A stretch of DNA of 14,876 nt from Alphaproteobacteria bacterium. Lineage in GTDB: Bacteria; Pseudomonadota; Alphaproteobacteria; UBA7887. The notes below the pieces were generated by a model, which saw only the letters and a list, made by a program, of their open reading frames with translations, ran no database searches and was not told the origin of the DNA. This document shows, one piece after another, positions 6,568 through 13,846 of this stretch. Positions within the stretch are counted from its first letter, which is position 1. Every line of letters starts with the position of its first letter. The stretch spans positions 1 to 14,876 of the forward strand of contig JANQOH010000026.1 in NCBI GenBank assembly GCA_028289725.1. The letters are read 5' to 3'. The translations under genes were made by a program, and so were the position numbers.

Positions 6568-9500
6568 CTAGCTGAGACCATCAAGAAGTGCGCGCGCGCG
6601 TACTACTTCGGCATCGCCGCGTGCCGCGCCGGCTTGCTCGACGAGCGGTTCGACTAAGGCGCGCACCCGGGCCAAATCTCCTTGATCACGCAGAAGCTCA
6701 GCATAATTGATCGCCGTGCGCAGTTCCCAGGAGCGCGCCTCTTGATCGCGTGCCGTATCCAACGCCTTCTGAAACCAGGTTTCCGCATCGGCCACGTTGC
6801 CGCGTGGCTTGCGCGACAGCAGCCTGCCCTTAAGCCGGTACAAATCCGCGCGCGCAAAATTCTCTTCGCGACTGTCTGCGCGCCGGAGTCCGCGTTCAAT
6901 TGCGTCGAATGCTTTTCGGTGTTGGCCTTCTTCCGCGTAAATCTCCGCAAGCGTGGCGAGAGCAACCGGCCGCCAGACGATCATGCCGAGCGATCGCGTC
7001 TCTTCCAGGCCGCCGGTCATTTCGGCAATACCCTTCTCCGCCGCGCCGGTCGCGGCTTCGGCGTAACCCAGAAAAAATCTGGCATAGGCTGAGAAAACCG
7101 GGAAGGAGTGTTGTTCGCCGAGGGCGTGGCATTCGGCCGCGCATCGGGCGACGGTTTCCGGATCTCGCGCGACCGTTCCGAAAAGTGCCGCGCAAAACAG
7201 CGCATAGGCGAGTGAAAAGGGATGGTCGATTTCACGGGCATAAGCGACCGATTTCGCGGAAACCTCTGCCGCTTCGCGACGATGGCCGAGCGCCCAAAGC
7301 GCAAGGCTCAAAAAGCCGGACGCAGCCACCCACGGGTCTTGCGTGTAAAGGTAGCTGAGGCCGCGATCGCTTTCGGGCACATACAGAGCACGGCTTTCTT
7401 CTAGATGGTGGCGCGCTTCCGCCAAGCTACCGAGACCGGTCATCGACAAACCCATATTGCGATGGCCCATCAAGAGTGCATCGTGCGATCCGTCGCGCTG
7501 CGCCCGCGCCAAAAAATCCTCCGCGACTTCGCGCGCCTGGCGTAGATCGCCGCCGTTCCAGTGGTAAACCCAGACGCCGAACAAAACTGGGAACTGGTTT
7601 GCCTTGTCCCCGAGCCGATCGCTGAGCGCGCGCGCCCGGTCATAGGCGTCCCCGGCTTCGCTAGAGGTGTATCCCCTTATTGATAGCAACGGGGATCCGA
7701 GTGTGACTTGCAGGTCGAGCTCCAGTCGATCGCGCTGCTCGCTGCGCGGCATCTCGCTGAGGATTTCCAAGCCCCGGCGCAGATGGGCGATCGCTTCCAG
7801 ATTGTTCGAACGAGCCGTGGCGAACTTGCCGGCCTTCGTCCAATAGCCCACGGCACGGCCCAACTCGCCGGCGTGCGTGCAATGGCGCGCGATCATCTCA
7901 GGTTCGGAATCAATGAGGTGCGGAAAGCGTTCTACGATGACGTTTGCGATTTCGGCGTGCAGCTCCTGCCGTCGGCGGTTTAACAACGAGGCATAGGCCG
8001 TTTCCTGCACCAATATGTGCTTAAAGGTATATGTTGCGTTTGGCGGTGTTCCACGTCCGAAAATTAGTTCACTATCCATAAACTGTCGAAGCGCCGATTG
8101 AAGGTCTTCATCAGTTTTCGTGGAGATGGCCGCAAGAAGTTCGTAGCTAAATGTGCGTCCGATTACAGCCCCAATTTGGGCAATCTCTTTAATCGGCGCC
8201 AATCGATCAAGTCGTGCCATCAGCGAGTCTTGGATTGTCGCGGGCACAGACAATTGACCGTGTTTCGTATCGGAGATTGGCTCCGTCCCATCTTGCTGAG
8301 ACGCATCCGCCTCCATCACGTCCTTCGTCAGTTCTTCAACGAACAGCGGGACGCCATCGGCCTTCGCGACAATCTCGTCAATCACCTCGCTCGGCAAGAG
8401 CTTCGGTCCCGCGATACGGGTTGCTACCTGCGCGGCTTGGCTTCGGCTGAGTCGATTTAATGTCATCGTCGTGACATGCGACCGACCGGGCCAGGGCGAA
8501 GTGAATTGCGGCCTGTGCGTTAGGATCATGAGCACGCGTTCATGTCCCATACGGTCGATGTCTCGGCCCAATGATTCCAAGGTACTCGGATCCACCCAGT
8601 GGGCGTCTTCAACGGTCAAGAGAAGCGGTCCACGATGCGACACGTTGATCACCTGATCGGCCATCAGCTCGATCATGCGTGCCTTGCGTTGTGCGACGCC
8701 ATCGCGCAAAGGCGGATACCGGTCTCCGGTTGGCAGCCTTAGGAGGTCGGCAAAATAGGGCATCGCGTCAGCGAGATTATCGGCGCCGAGAACGAGCAAG
8801 CGTTCGAGCTTGTCGAGTTTCTCCTCGTCGGAGTCGTTCGGGCGCAAACGTGCGGAATGCACAATTTGCTCGATGACGGGATAAAAGGCGCTGTTTGTGT
8901 GATAAGGCGAGCATTGATAGCGCAGCCGCATATGCGGTTCTTTTTCGACGTGATCGCGAAGCGCTTTCAGAATGCGGGACTTGCCGATACCGGGCTCTCC
9001 GGAGAGTAAAACGACTTGACCTTCGCCTTCTTTGGCTTGCTCCCACCGCTCCACGAGAATTGCGATTTCCGAGTCTCGCCCGACGGGAGGCGGCAAGTCC
9101 GTGCCGTGTCGCGCCTCGAACCGCCCAATTTCCGCACTGGGTCCGATGACGCGGTGCGCCCGGACCGGTTCGACAACGCCTTTGAGCCGGTGCTCGCCAA
9201 GGTCGCTGTGTTCAAATGCGCCTTTTGTTAGATGATGCGTCAGCGGGCCCAGCACGATTGTGTCTGGTTTGGCCAGGCCTTGGAGGCGGGCGGCCCTGTT
9301 CGGTGTTTCGCCGACCGCCAGCTTCGGGCTAGACGCATCCCCGCCGCCCGTCTCGCCGACGACCACGCGGCCCGTCGATATGCCGACACGCACACGCAAT
9401 GGCTCGGGCGCTTCGACCGCTTTGATCGCGCCAATGATATCCAACGCCGCGTAGACCGAACGTTCCGCGTCGTCTTCGTGTGCGGCCGGCCATCCGAAAT

Positions 9501-9927
9501 AGGTCATCAACCCGTCGCCCAGATATTGCGCGACATGTCCTTCGTAGCGTTCGATCACCGCGCCGCAGGCACGTTGGTAGCCTTGCATCAAGGAGCGCAA
9601 ATCTTCGGGATCGAGCTGCTCCGCGAGCTTCGCGGAATCAACGAGATCGCAGAACATCACCGTGATTTGACGCCGTTCTGCTTGTGACGCTTCTTGCTGT
9701 GTTCCGCCCGTATCCTCTTGTACTGGCGCGGACCTTGTATCCACTTTCGCTTCTTGCGCGATCGCGGACCGCAAGCGCACGCGATGGCCGGTGCTCCTGA
9801 CACCAAGATGCTTCAGGTCCTCGTCGGTCAAATAGGCCAACAGATCGACGTCGACATCATTCGCTTCGAATGTGTCGGCGTACTCAATCAGGCCGATATG
9901 CTCAAGCCAGCTGCGGACCCCGACCAT
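6568..9927 (-). CDS. SAM-domain / class III nucleotide cyclase / AAA ATPase / TPR regulatory protein
   Basis: This is a 1119-residue cytoplasmic signalling protein. Residues 1-58 form a sterile alpha motif (WLEHIGLIEYADTF, then LTDEDLKHLGV), a protein interaction module. Residues 85-262 are a class III adenylate/guanylate cyclase domain (RRQITVMFCDLVDS, YLGDGLMTYFG, VGETPNRAARLQ) with both metal aspartates (D94, D138) and the Asn/Arg transition-state pair (N210, R214). Residues 280-540 are a STAND-like ATPase with Walker A GEPGIGKS (310-317) and Walker B LLLTVEDAHW (435-444). From about 640 onward the protein is helical repeats of TPR type, including EAIAHLRRGLEIL, AEARHHLEESRALY and DAETWFQKALDTA. 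The same architecture is widespread in alphaproteobacteria, yet the inducer and output are unknown. The Lys and Asp that normally recognise adenine appear as Gln134 and Leu203. The start ATG fits the beginning of the SAM domain, but its ribosome binding site is weak. Confidence 0.92.
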   Translation of the reverse strand: MVGVRSWLEHIGLIEYADTFEANDVDVDLLAYLTDEDLKHLGVRSTGHRVRLRSAIAQEAKVDTRSAPVQEDTGGTQQEASQAERRQITVMFCDLVDSAKLAEQLDPEDLRSLMQGYQRACGAVIERYEGHVAQYLGDGLMTYFGWPAAHEDDAERSVYAALDIIGAIKAVEAPEPLRVRVGISTGRVVVGETGGGDASSPKLAVGETPNRAARLQGLAKPDTIVLGPLTHHLTKGAFEHSDLGEHRLKGVVEPVRAHRVIGPSAEIGRFEARHGTDLPPPVGRDSEIAILVERWEQAKEGEGQVVLLSGEPGIGKSRILKALRDHVEKEPHMRLRYQCSPYHTNSAFYPVIEQIVHSARLRPNDSDEEKLDKLERLLVLGADNLADAMPYFADLLRLPTGDRYPPLRDGVAQRKARMIELMADQVINVSHRGPLLLTVEDAHWVDPSTLESLGRDIDRMGHERVLMILTHRPQFTSPWPGRSHVTTMTLNRLSRSQAAQVATRIAGPKLLPSEVIDEIVAKADGVPLFVEELTKDVMEADASQQDGTEPISDTKHGQLSVPATIQDSLMARLDRLAPIKEIAQIGAVIGRTFSYELLAAISTKTDEDLQSALRQFMDSELIFGRGTPPNATYTFKHILVQETAYASLLNRRRQELHAEIANVIVERFPHLIDSEPEMIARHCTHAGELGRAVGYWTKAGKFATARSNNLEAIAHLRRGLEILSEMPRSEQRDRLELDLQVTLGSPLLSIRGYTSSEAGDAYDRARALSDRLGDKANQFPVLFGVWVYHWNGGDLRQAREVAEDFLARAQRDGSHDALLMGHRNMGLSMTGLGSLAEARHHLEESRALYVPESDRGLSYLYTQDPWVAASGFLSLALWALGHRREAAEVSAKSVAYAREIDHPFSLAYALFCAALFGTVARDPETVARCAAECHALGEQHSFPVFSAYARFFLGYAEAATGAAEKGIAEMTGGLEETRSLGMIVWRPVALATLAEIYAEEGQHRKAFDAIERGLRRADSREENFARADLYRLKGRLLSRKPRGNVADAETWFQKALDTARDQEARSWELRTAINYAELLRDQGDLARVRALVEPLVEQAGAARGDAEVVRARALLDGLS

Positions 9928-10025
9928 GATTGGTTTCTGCCACTTTGTCCTTGCCTACCAGAAGGCCAGATTACACGGGGAACGACCGAATTGCAGGCAA
10001 TCGACGCGTTCGCACGAATTCGCCC

Positions 10026-11087
10026 TTATCCGATTGGTTGAGGCGCCGGTACGTTGAGGCGTCCCAGCGTCTCCACAATATTGCGCCATACGGGATCTTC
10101 AACGGCAATGCCATCGGCTGTGCGGCGCGCGCGATTGTCCGCTTCGAATTCGCCCGGCAGCTGAACGCTTGGTCTTTTCGGCAATGTTGGGCTCGCATGG
10201 ATGTAGTCCGTGTAGGCCGCCAACTGTTCCGCATAAGCCTCAGACGAAATGAAGGATTCAGGATCAATTACGATATGAAACGTGCCGTTGTTGAGCCGCG
10301 TTTCATGTTGATGAAGCGCAGTTCCTGATCCACCCAGCAAGCCGCAGAACAAATCGATAATCACCGCGAGTCCAAAACCCTTGTGGCCATATAGTAAGCC
10401 ACCTAACGGTAATGCGGCGCCGCCTTGTTTCAAAAAATCATCGGGATCCGTGCTGGATTCGCCTTTCGGGTTCAATATGGCACCGTCCGGTAAGCTCGTT
10501 TGTCGGTCCTTGGCCTGGCGGACTTTGTTGATGGCGACAGCTGAGGTCGACATATCCAAAAGGATCGGGTCACCTTTGGGATTTGGAAATGCGGCCGTGA
10601 AGGGGTTGGCGCCCATGCGGCGGCTGGTACCGCCGTGCGGTGCGATGGAGATACCGCGCCCCTGGGCATTGCACAGGGTGATCCCGACCATGCCGGCGCG
10701 CGCCGCCATTTCCGGATAGCCGCCGACGCGGCCGACATGCTCCTCATTGTGCACCGCCACCGCGCCGACTTGGTGTTGGCGCGCTTTCTGAATCGCTAGC
10801 TCCAAACCAAATGTCGCGGCGACATGGCCGAGCGTTCCCCCGCCGTCCACGAGCGCGGTTGTCGGCGTTTCCGTGACGATGCGCGGCTCGGCGTCCGGGC
10901 TAATCAGGCCATCGCGAATCCGCGAAACGTAAATCGGAATGTGACGCACGCCATGCGAGTCATGCCCCACCAGATTGGATTCCACCATCAAGCGCGCAAT
11001 GAGATTTGCTTTCTCGGTTGAAAATCCGGCGGCCTCGAACACTTGGCCGGTCATGGCGCGCAGATCATCCGCCGCAAATATCGGCAT
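10026..11087 (-). CDS. Malate/L-lactate dehydrogenase family oxidoreductase (Ldh_2)
   Basis: The 353-residue product belongs to the LDH2/MDG2 family of NAD(P)-dependent oxidoreductases, unrelated in fold to ordinary lactate dehydrogenase. Conserved features seen are GHDSHGVRHIPIYVSRI with the catalytic-region His45, the GHVAATFG segment, VHNEEHVGRVGGYPEMAA (112-129), RMGANPFTAAFPNP (157-170), and GHKGFGLAVIIDLFCGLLGG (234-253). Members act on malate, lactate, sulfolactate, ureidoglycolate, 2,3-diketogulonate or cyclic imino acids, so the substrate is open. AGGAGGGGA at 11095-11103 gives a strong ribosome binding site. A 98-base gap separates it from the cyclase-ATPase gene on the same strand, and that gap shows no clear terminator. 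Confidence 0.9.
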   Translation of the reverse strand: MPIFAADDLRAMTGQVFEAAGFSTEKANLIARLMVESNLVGHDSHGVRHIPIYVSRIRDGLISPDAEPRIVTETPTTALVDGGGTLGHVAATFGLELAIQKARQHQVGAVAVHNEEHVGRVGGYPEMAARAGMVGITLCNAQGRGISIAPHGGTSRRMGANPFTAAFPNPKGDPILLDMSTSAVAINKVRQAKDRQTSLPDGAILNPKGESSTDPDDFLKQGGAALPLGGLLYGHKGFGLAVIIDLFCGLLGGSGTALHQHETRLNNGTFHIVIDPESFISSEAYAEQLAAYTDYIHASPTLPKRPSVQLPGEFEADNRARRTADGIAVEDPVWRNIVETLGRLNVPAPQPIG

Positions 11088-11094
11088 TGTTGGG

Positions 11095-11103
11095 TCCCCT
11101 CCT
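11095..11103 (-). promoter_or_regulatory. Ribosome binding site of the Ldh_2 gene
   Basis: The minus strand reads AGGAGGGGA, 7 bases before ATG 11087. The remaining 118-base divergent space up to 11205 holds only short inverted repeats (for example GCCTT-C-AAGGC at 11117-11127) and no clear -35/-10 pair. Confidence 0.65.
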
Positions 11104-11205
11104 GCATGGGCCTTTGGCCTTCAAGGCGGGCGAGACTATGCCGGACATCCGAACCCGTCCAGGGCTAGCAAACGCCGTGCCGCACCGCGTAGACTGCGCG
11201 CCATC

Positions 11206-11892
11206 ATGACGAAGCGAATTGCACTTATTTTGTTTTCTTGCGTGTTCGGAACGCCGGCTCTGGCGGACTATGAAGCTGGGCTCGCTGCGGCGAAATCCGG
11301 GGATTTTGAGGCGGCCCGTTCCGAGTGGGGCAAGTTGGCCGAGCAGGGCGACGCCCGTTCGCAATACCAGTATGGCATGCTGATCGCCCGAGGCCTCGGA
11401 GGTCCCGGCGACTATGCCTTGGCGGCCGACTGGTTCCAACGGGCGGCAGAACAGGGGGACGTGGACGCACAGTTTGCCTTGGGCCTTATGCATGATCGCG
11501 GACAAGGTGTCGCGCAGGACGGGGAACGCGCCGTCAAGTGGTATGCCGCCGCGGCACAAGGCGGAAACGCGGATGCGCAATACAATCTCGCCATTGCCTA
11601 TCTCACCGGTGACGGCGTCGCCCAGAACGAAGCCGAGGGCGCCAAATGGTTTGCGGCAGCGGCCGCGCAAGGTTACGAAAGCGCGTTCGTTAATCTCGGC
11701 GTGTTGCATTCCATCGGTAAAGGCGTGCCGCTGAACAAGGTCGAAGCGTATAAGTGGTTCGAGATTGCGGTGCGGCGTGGCGTGCCCGGGGCCGATCAAG
11801 CGCAGCGTCGCCTGAAGGCGGAGCTGAGCGAGGATCAGATTTCGACGGCGGAGAGCCAGGCCACGGAATGGTTGGACGCGCAGTTCGAATAG
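11206..11892 (+). CDS. Secreted Sel1-repeat (TPR-like) protein
   Basis: The 228-residue product starts with a signal peptide (MTKRIALILF, hydrophobic core, cleavage after PALA at residue 20), so it is exported to the periplasm. Residues 21-48 form a first TPR-like helix pair (YEAGLAAAKSGDFEAARSEW). Residues 49-192 then contain four Sel1 repeats of about 36 residues each, with the hallmark A-x-Q-x-x-L-G and G-x-G-V-x-x-N/D-x-x-x-A-x-x-W-(F/Y) pattern. Such proteins are scaffolds that bind partner proteins. ATG 11206 is chosen because it gives a proper signal peptide; the frame is open further upstream, but that part runs back through the start region of the divergent Ldh_2 gene. No good ribosome binding site is visible. 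The next gene begins 48 bases later on the same strand. Confidence 0.87.
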   Translation: MTKRIALILFSCVFGTPALADYEAGLAAAKSGDFEAARSEWGKLAEQGDARSQYQYGMLIARGLGGPGDYALAADWFQRAAEQGDVDAQFALGLMHDRGQGVAQDGERAVKWYAAAAQGGNADAQYNLAIAYLTGDGVAQNEAEGAKWFAAAAAQGYESAFVNLGVLHSIGKGVPLNKVEAYKWFEIAVRRGVPGADQAQRRLKAELSEDQISTAESQATEWLDAQFE

Positions 11893-11929
11893 GCGGTATC
11901 CGAAGCACTCTCAGTTCAGTTCTATCCAA

Positions 11930-11934
11930 GGAAA
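11930..11934 (+). promoter_or_regulatory. Ribosome binding site for a TTG start
   Basis: AAGGA stands 6 bases before the TTG at 11941 and supports this rare start codon. The first in-frame ATG lies far downstream, inside the conserved fold. Confidence 0.6.
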
Positions 11935-11940
11935 TTTCGC

Positions 11941-12951
11941 TTGAAAGCTTACGAGATTGTCTCGCCCGATGGTGTTGATGCACTGAAATTGTCGGATCGG
12001 CCGACGCCGACGCCGGACCACGGTGAAGTGCTTGTGCGCGTGCACGCCTCGTCGATCAACTACCGTGACCTGCTGACCATCGAAGATCCGGTGGCACGTA
12101 ATCTGCCCTATCCGCGCATACCCAATTCGGATTGCGCGGGCGAGGTCATTGGTGTTGGACCCGGCGTGACCAGCGTGCAAGCGGGTGATCGCGTGGCGGG
12201 TTGTTTCTTTCAGCGCTGGGTCGATGGGCCTGTGACGCCGGATGCCATGGCGAGCGCGCTCGGCGGCGCGATCGATGGTGTCTTGGCCGAGGAAGTGGTC
12301 CTCAACGAAAATGGCGTCGTGCGGATTCCCGATCACATGTCCTACCAGCAAGCCGCCACCTTGCCATGCGCGGCGCTCACTGCTTGGCACGCGCTGGTCG
12401 AAAAAGGCCAGTTAAAGGCGGGCGAAACCGTGTTGTTGCTAGGGACTGGCGGTGTCTCGATCTTCGCGCTCCAGATCGCGGCCATGCACGGGGCTCAGGC
12501 CATCGTCACCTCAAGCAGCGATGCCAAGCTTGAGCGCGCGCGGGCCATGGGCGCCTGGCAAATGGTCAATTACCGAGAGACACCCGATTGGGAGAAACGC
12601 GTGCATGACCTGACTAACGGTCAAGGCGTGGACCATGTCGTTGAAGTCGGTGGCGCGGGCACGCTTGAGAAGTCGATCGCGTCGGTGCGCGTCGGCGGTC
12701 ACATCGCGCTCATTGGCGTTCTGACGGGCGGCACGATCAACCCAACACTGCTCATGCGAAATTCCATTCGCTTGCACGGCATCTATGTCGGGAGCCACGC
12801 CATGTTCAAGTCCATGAACCGCGCCTTTTCCGCGGCCGAGCTGGAGCCTGTCATTGATCAAGAATTCCCATTCGACGGCGCGCGCGAGGCCTTCCACAAT
12901 ATGCGCCAAGCGGGCCATTTCGGGAAACTCGTTATATCATTTGATAGCTAA
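11941..12951 (+). CDS. Zinc-independent MDR oxidoreductase (NAD(P)-dependent alcohol dehydrogenase / quinone oxidoreductase type)
   Basis: The 336-residue product is a medium-chain dehydrogenase/reductase. An N-terminal GroES-like domain includes SSINYRDLLTIED and PNSDCAGEVIGVGPGVTSVQAGDRV (61-85). A Rossmann domain has the nucleotide motif LLLGTGGVSIFALQIAAMHGA (165-185). The Cys and Gly-His-Glu that hold catalytic zinc in true alcohol dehydrogenases are missing (Asn40-Tyr41-Arg42 and Asp64-Cys65 occupy the region), and the four-Cys structural zinc lobe is absent. It is therefore likely a zinc-free reductase of quinones, enones or similar. Translation starts at TTG. The gene lies 48 bases after the Sel1 gene with no obvious terminator between them. 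Confidence 0.88.
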   Translation: MKAYEIVSPDGVDALKLSDRPTPTPDHGEVLVRVHASSINYRDLLTIEDPVARNLPYPRIPNSDCAGEVIGVGPGVTSVQAGDRVAGCFFQRWVDGPVTPDAMASALGGAIDGVLAEEVVLNENGVVRIPDHMSYQQAATLPCAALTAWHALVEKGQLKAGETVLLLGTGGVSIFALQIAAMHGAQAIVTSSSDAKLERARAMGAWQMVNYRETPDWEKRVHDLTNGQGVDHVVEVGGAGTLEKSIASVRVGGHIALIGVLTGGTINPTLLMRNSIRLHGIYVGSHAMFKSMNRAFSAAELEPVIDQEFPFDGAREAFHNMRQAGHFGKLVISFDS

Positions 12952-12978
12952 GTAATCCGAAGACTTGAAGGTTGGATT

Positions 12979-13002
12979 GCTGGGCGGCGTGCGCTGCTCA
13001 GC
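12979..13002 (+). terminator. Hairpin after the MDR oxidoreductase gene, possible terminator
   Basis: The transcript can form a 10-pair stem (two G-U wobbles) closing a GUGC tetraloop, starting 27 bases past the stop codon. The wobbles make it much better on the plus strand than on the minus strand. No U-tract follows, so termination may be inefficient or may need Rho. The rest of 12952-13119 shows no gene; it contains a perfect palindrome TTTGCGCAAA at 13085-13094. Confidence 0.4.
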
Positions 13003-13119
13003 GAAAGGTCCTGGTCATTTCGCGGAACGTGATATCTGCAAAATGTCGTGTATTCCGCTCGCTGCACGATCTTGCAGGCTTCCATTTGCGCAAAGCCAGA
13101 CTGGTCCGGATCTGTCTGA

Positions 13120-13195
13120 TGGCGTCCCCAGGGGGAATCGAACCCCCGTTTTCGGCGTGAGAGGCCGATGTCCTAGGCCGCTAGACGATGGGGAC
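13120..13195 (-). tRNA. tRNA-Glu (anticodon CTC)
   Basis: The 76-base cloverleaf folds cleanly. The acceptor stem is GTCCCCA paired with TGGGGAC, followed by discriminator G and an encoded CCA (13120-13122). The D arm has the Glu-typical GTCTAGCGGCCTAGGAC. The anticodon stem TCGGC/GCCGA encloses loop CTCTCAC, so the anticodon is CTC (bases 13159-13161), reading GAG. The T arm is GGGGG-TTCGATT-CCCCC. It is the less common Glu isoacceptor beside the usual TTC one, fitting a GC-rich genome. The short open frames that run through this locus on both strands are artefacts of the tRNA. Confidence 0.97.
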
Positions 13196-13206
13196 GCGGT
13201 CGCCGA

Positions 13207-13235
13207 GTCATAGCCGCCCATGGGCGCTGCCGCAA
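13207..13235 (-). promoter_or_regulatory. Probable sigma-70 promoter of tRNA-Glu
   Basis: The minus strand has TTGCGG (13230-13235), a 17-base spacer, then TATGAC (13207-13212). The predicted start near 13200 is about five bases before the mature tRNA 5' end. The -10 matches 4 of 6 and the -35 matches 3 of 6 consensus bases. Confidence 0.45.
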
Positions 13236-13288
13236 GGTTCCTGAGGTGAATATGTGGCCCCAGCACATGCCGTTCGCTGCTCCGCGCC

Positions 13289-13294
13289 TATATT
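13289..13294 (+). promoter_or_regulatory. Candidate -10 element for the acidic-tail protein gene
   Basis: TATATT in an AT-rich patch lies 29 bases before the GTG start. No convincing -35 lies 17 bases upstream, so this is tentative. Confidence 0.3.
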
Positions 13295-13302
13295 TATTGG
13301 GC

Positions 13303-13309
13303 AAGGAGG
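13303..13309 (+). promoter_or_regulatory. Strong ribosome binding site selecting GTG 13318
   Basis: A perfect AAGGAGG ends 8 bases before the GTG. The frame is open upstream to ATG 13246, but that stretch encodes an unconserved-looking leader and runs through the promoter-like region, so GTG is preferred. Confidence 0.8.
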
Positions 13310-13317
13310 GCCGTAAC

Positions 13318-13833
13318 GTGGCCGACTCAGACGACAAAATCGGCACATTGCCGGCACTTACGGAGCTGCCCGAGCAGTTTCGATTGTTCCGGGATGGCAA
13401 GAGTGTGGCGCATCGCTATGGCGGCGACGGCGTGTTTCTGCCGATCGATTTTCCGCGTCGGTTCTGGCAGGAGACCAATTACGACCTCAGGTACCACGTT
13501 TTTCGCACCGAAGAAGATCGTGTGACGGTGCCGGCGGTGTCGGCAATCGATGCGATCACGCAATCCGGGATCGAGAAGCCATTGAAAATTGTGCGCGGCA
13601 TGGCGGCGGATGAAACCATCGCGGCCGTGATTCAAGCCGGTCGCTTGGTTCCGGAACAAAGCGAGGCGGCGGACGAGGGCGCACAAGCCGCCGAGGCGCC
13701 AGCCGAGGCAAGCGGCGAAGAGCCGTCTGGCAATGGCGATCAGGCCGCGGAACCGACCGAGGCTACGGATGAAAACGAGGCCGCCGAGACCGAAGCGGCC
13801 GTTGAAGCCGAGCCGGAACCGGCGGAAACCTAG
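13318..13833 (+). CDS. Hypothetical protein with acidic Ala/Glu/Pro-rich tail
   Basis: I do not recognise the family. The 171-residue product has a folded-looking N-terminal part of about 115 residues (LPALTELPEQFRLFRDGKSV, then GDGVFLPIDFPRRFWQETNY, and SAIDAITQSGIEKPLKIVRG). A tail from about residue 120 is made almost only of Ala, Glu, Pro, Asp, Thr, Gly and Gln, and is probably disordered and strongly negative. There is no signal peptide or membrane segment. A GTG start follows a perfect AAGGAGG. It sits alone between divergent tRNA-Glu and the convergent rhomboid gene (13 bases between stop codons). The codon pattern is like its neighbours, so it is likely a real expressed gene, with function unknown. 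Confidence 0.8.
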   Translation: MADSDDKIGTLPALTELPEQFRLFRDGKSVAHRYGGDGVFLPIDFPRRFWQETNYDLRYHVFRTEEDRVTVPAVSAIDAITQSGIEKPLKIVRGMAADETIAAVIQAGRLVPEQSEAADEGAQAAEAPAEASGEEPSGNGDQAAEPTEATDENEAAETEAAVEAEPEPAET

Positions 13834-13846
13834 TCTCGTATCCAGC

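Noticed and set aside
11065..11799. A 244-codon minus-strand frame
   Set aside because: It is antisense to the Sel1-repeat gene, which has a signal peptide and four clear repeats.
12965..13266. Short open frames on both strands through the tRNA locus
   Set aside because: They translate tRNA-Glu sequence (for example GNRTPVFGVRGRCPRPLDD and GLGHRPLTPKTGVRFPLGTP), a well-known annotation artefact.
13120..13317. tRNA-associated integration site
   Set aside because: No integrase, no direct repeat of the tRNA 3' end and no phage-like genes are visible on either side.
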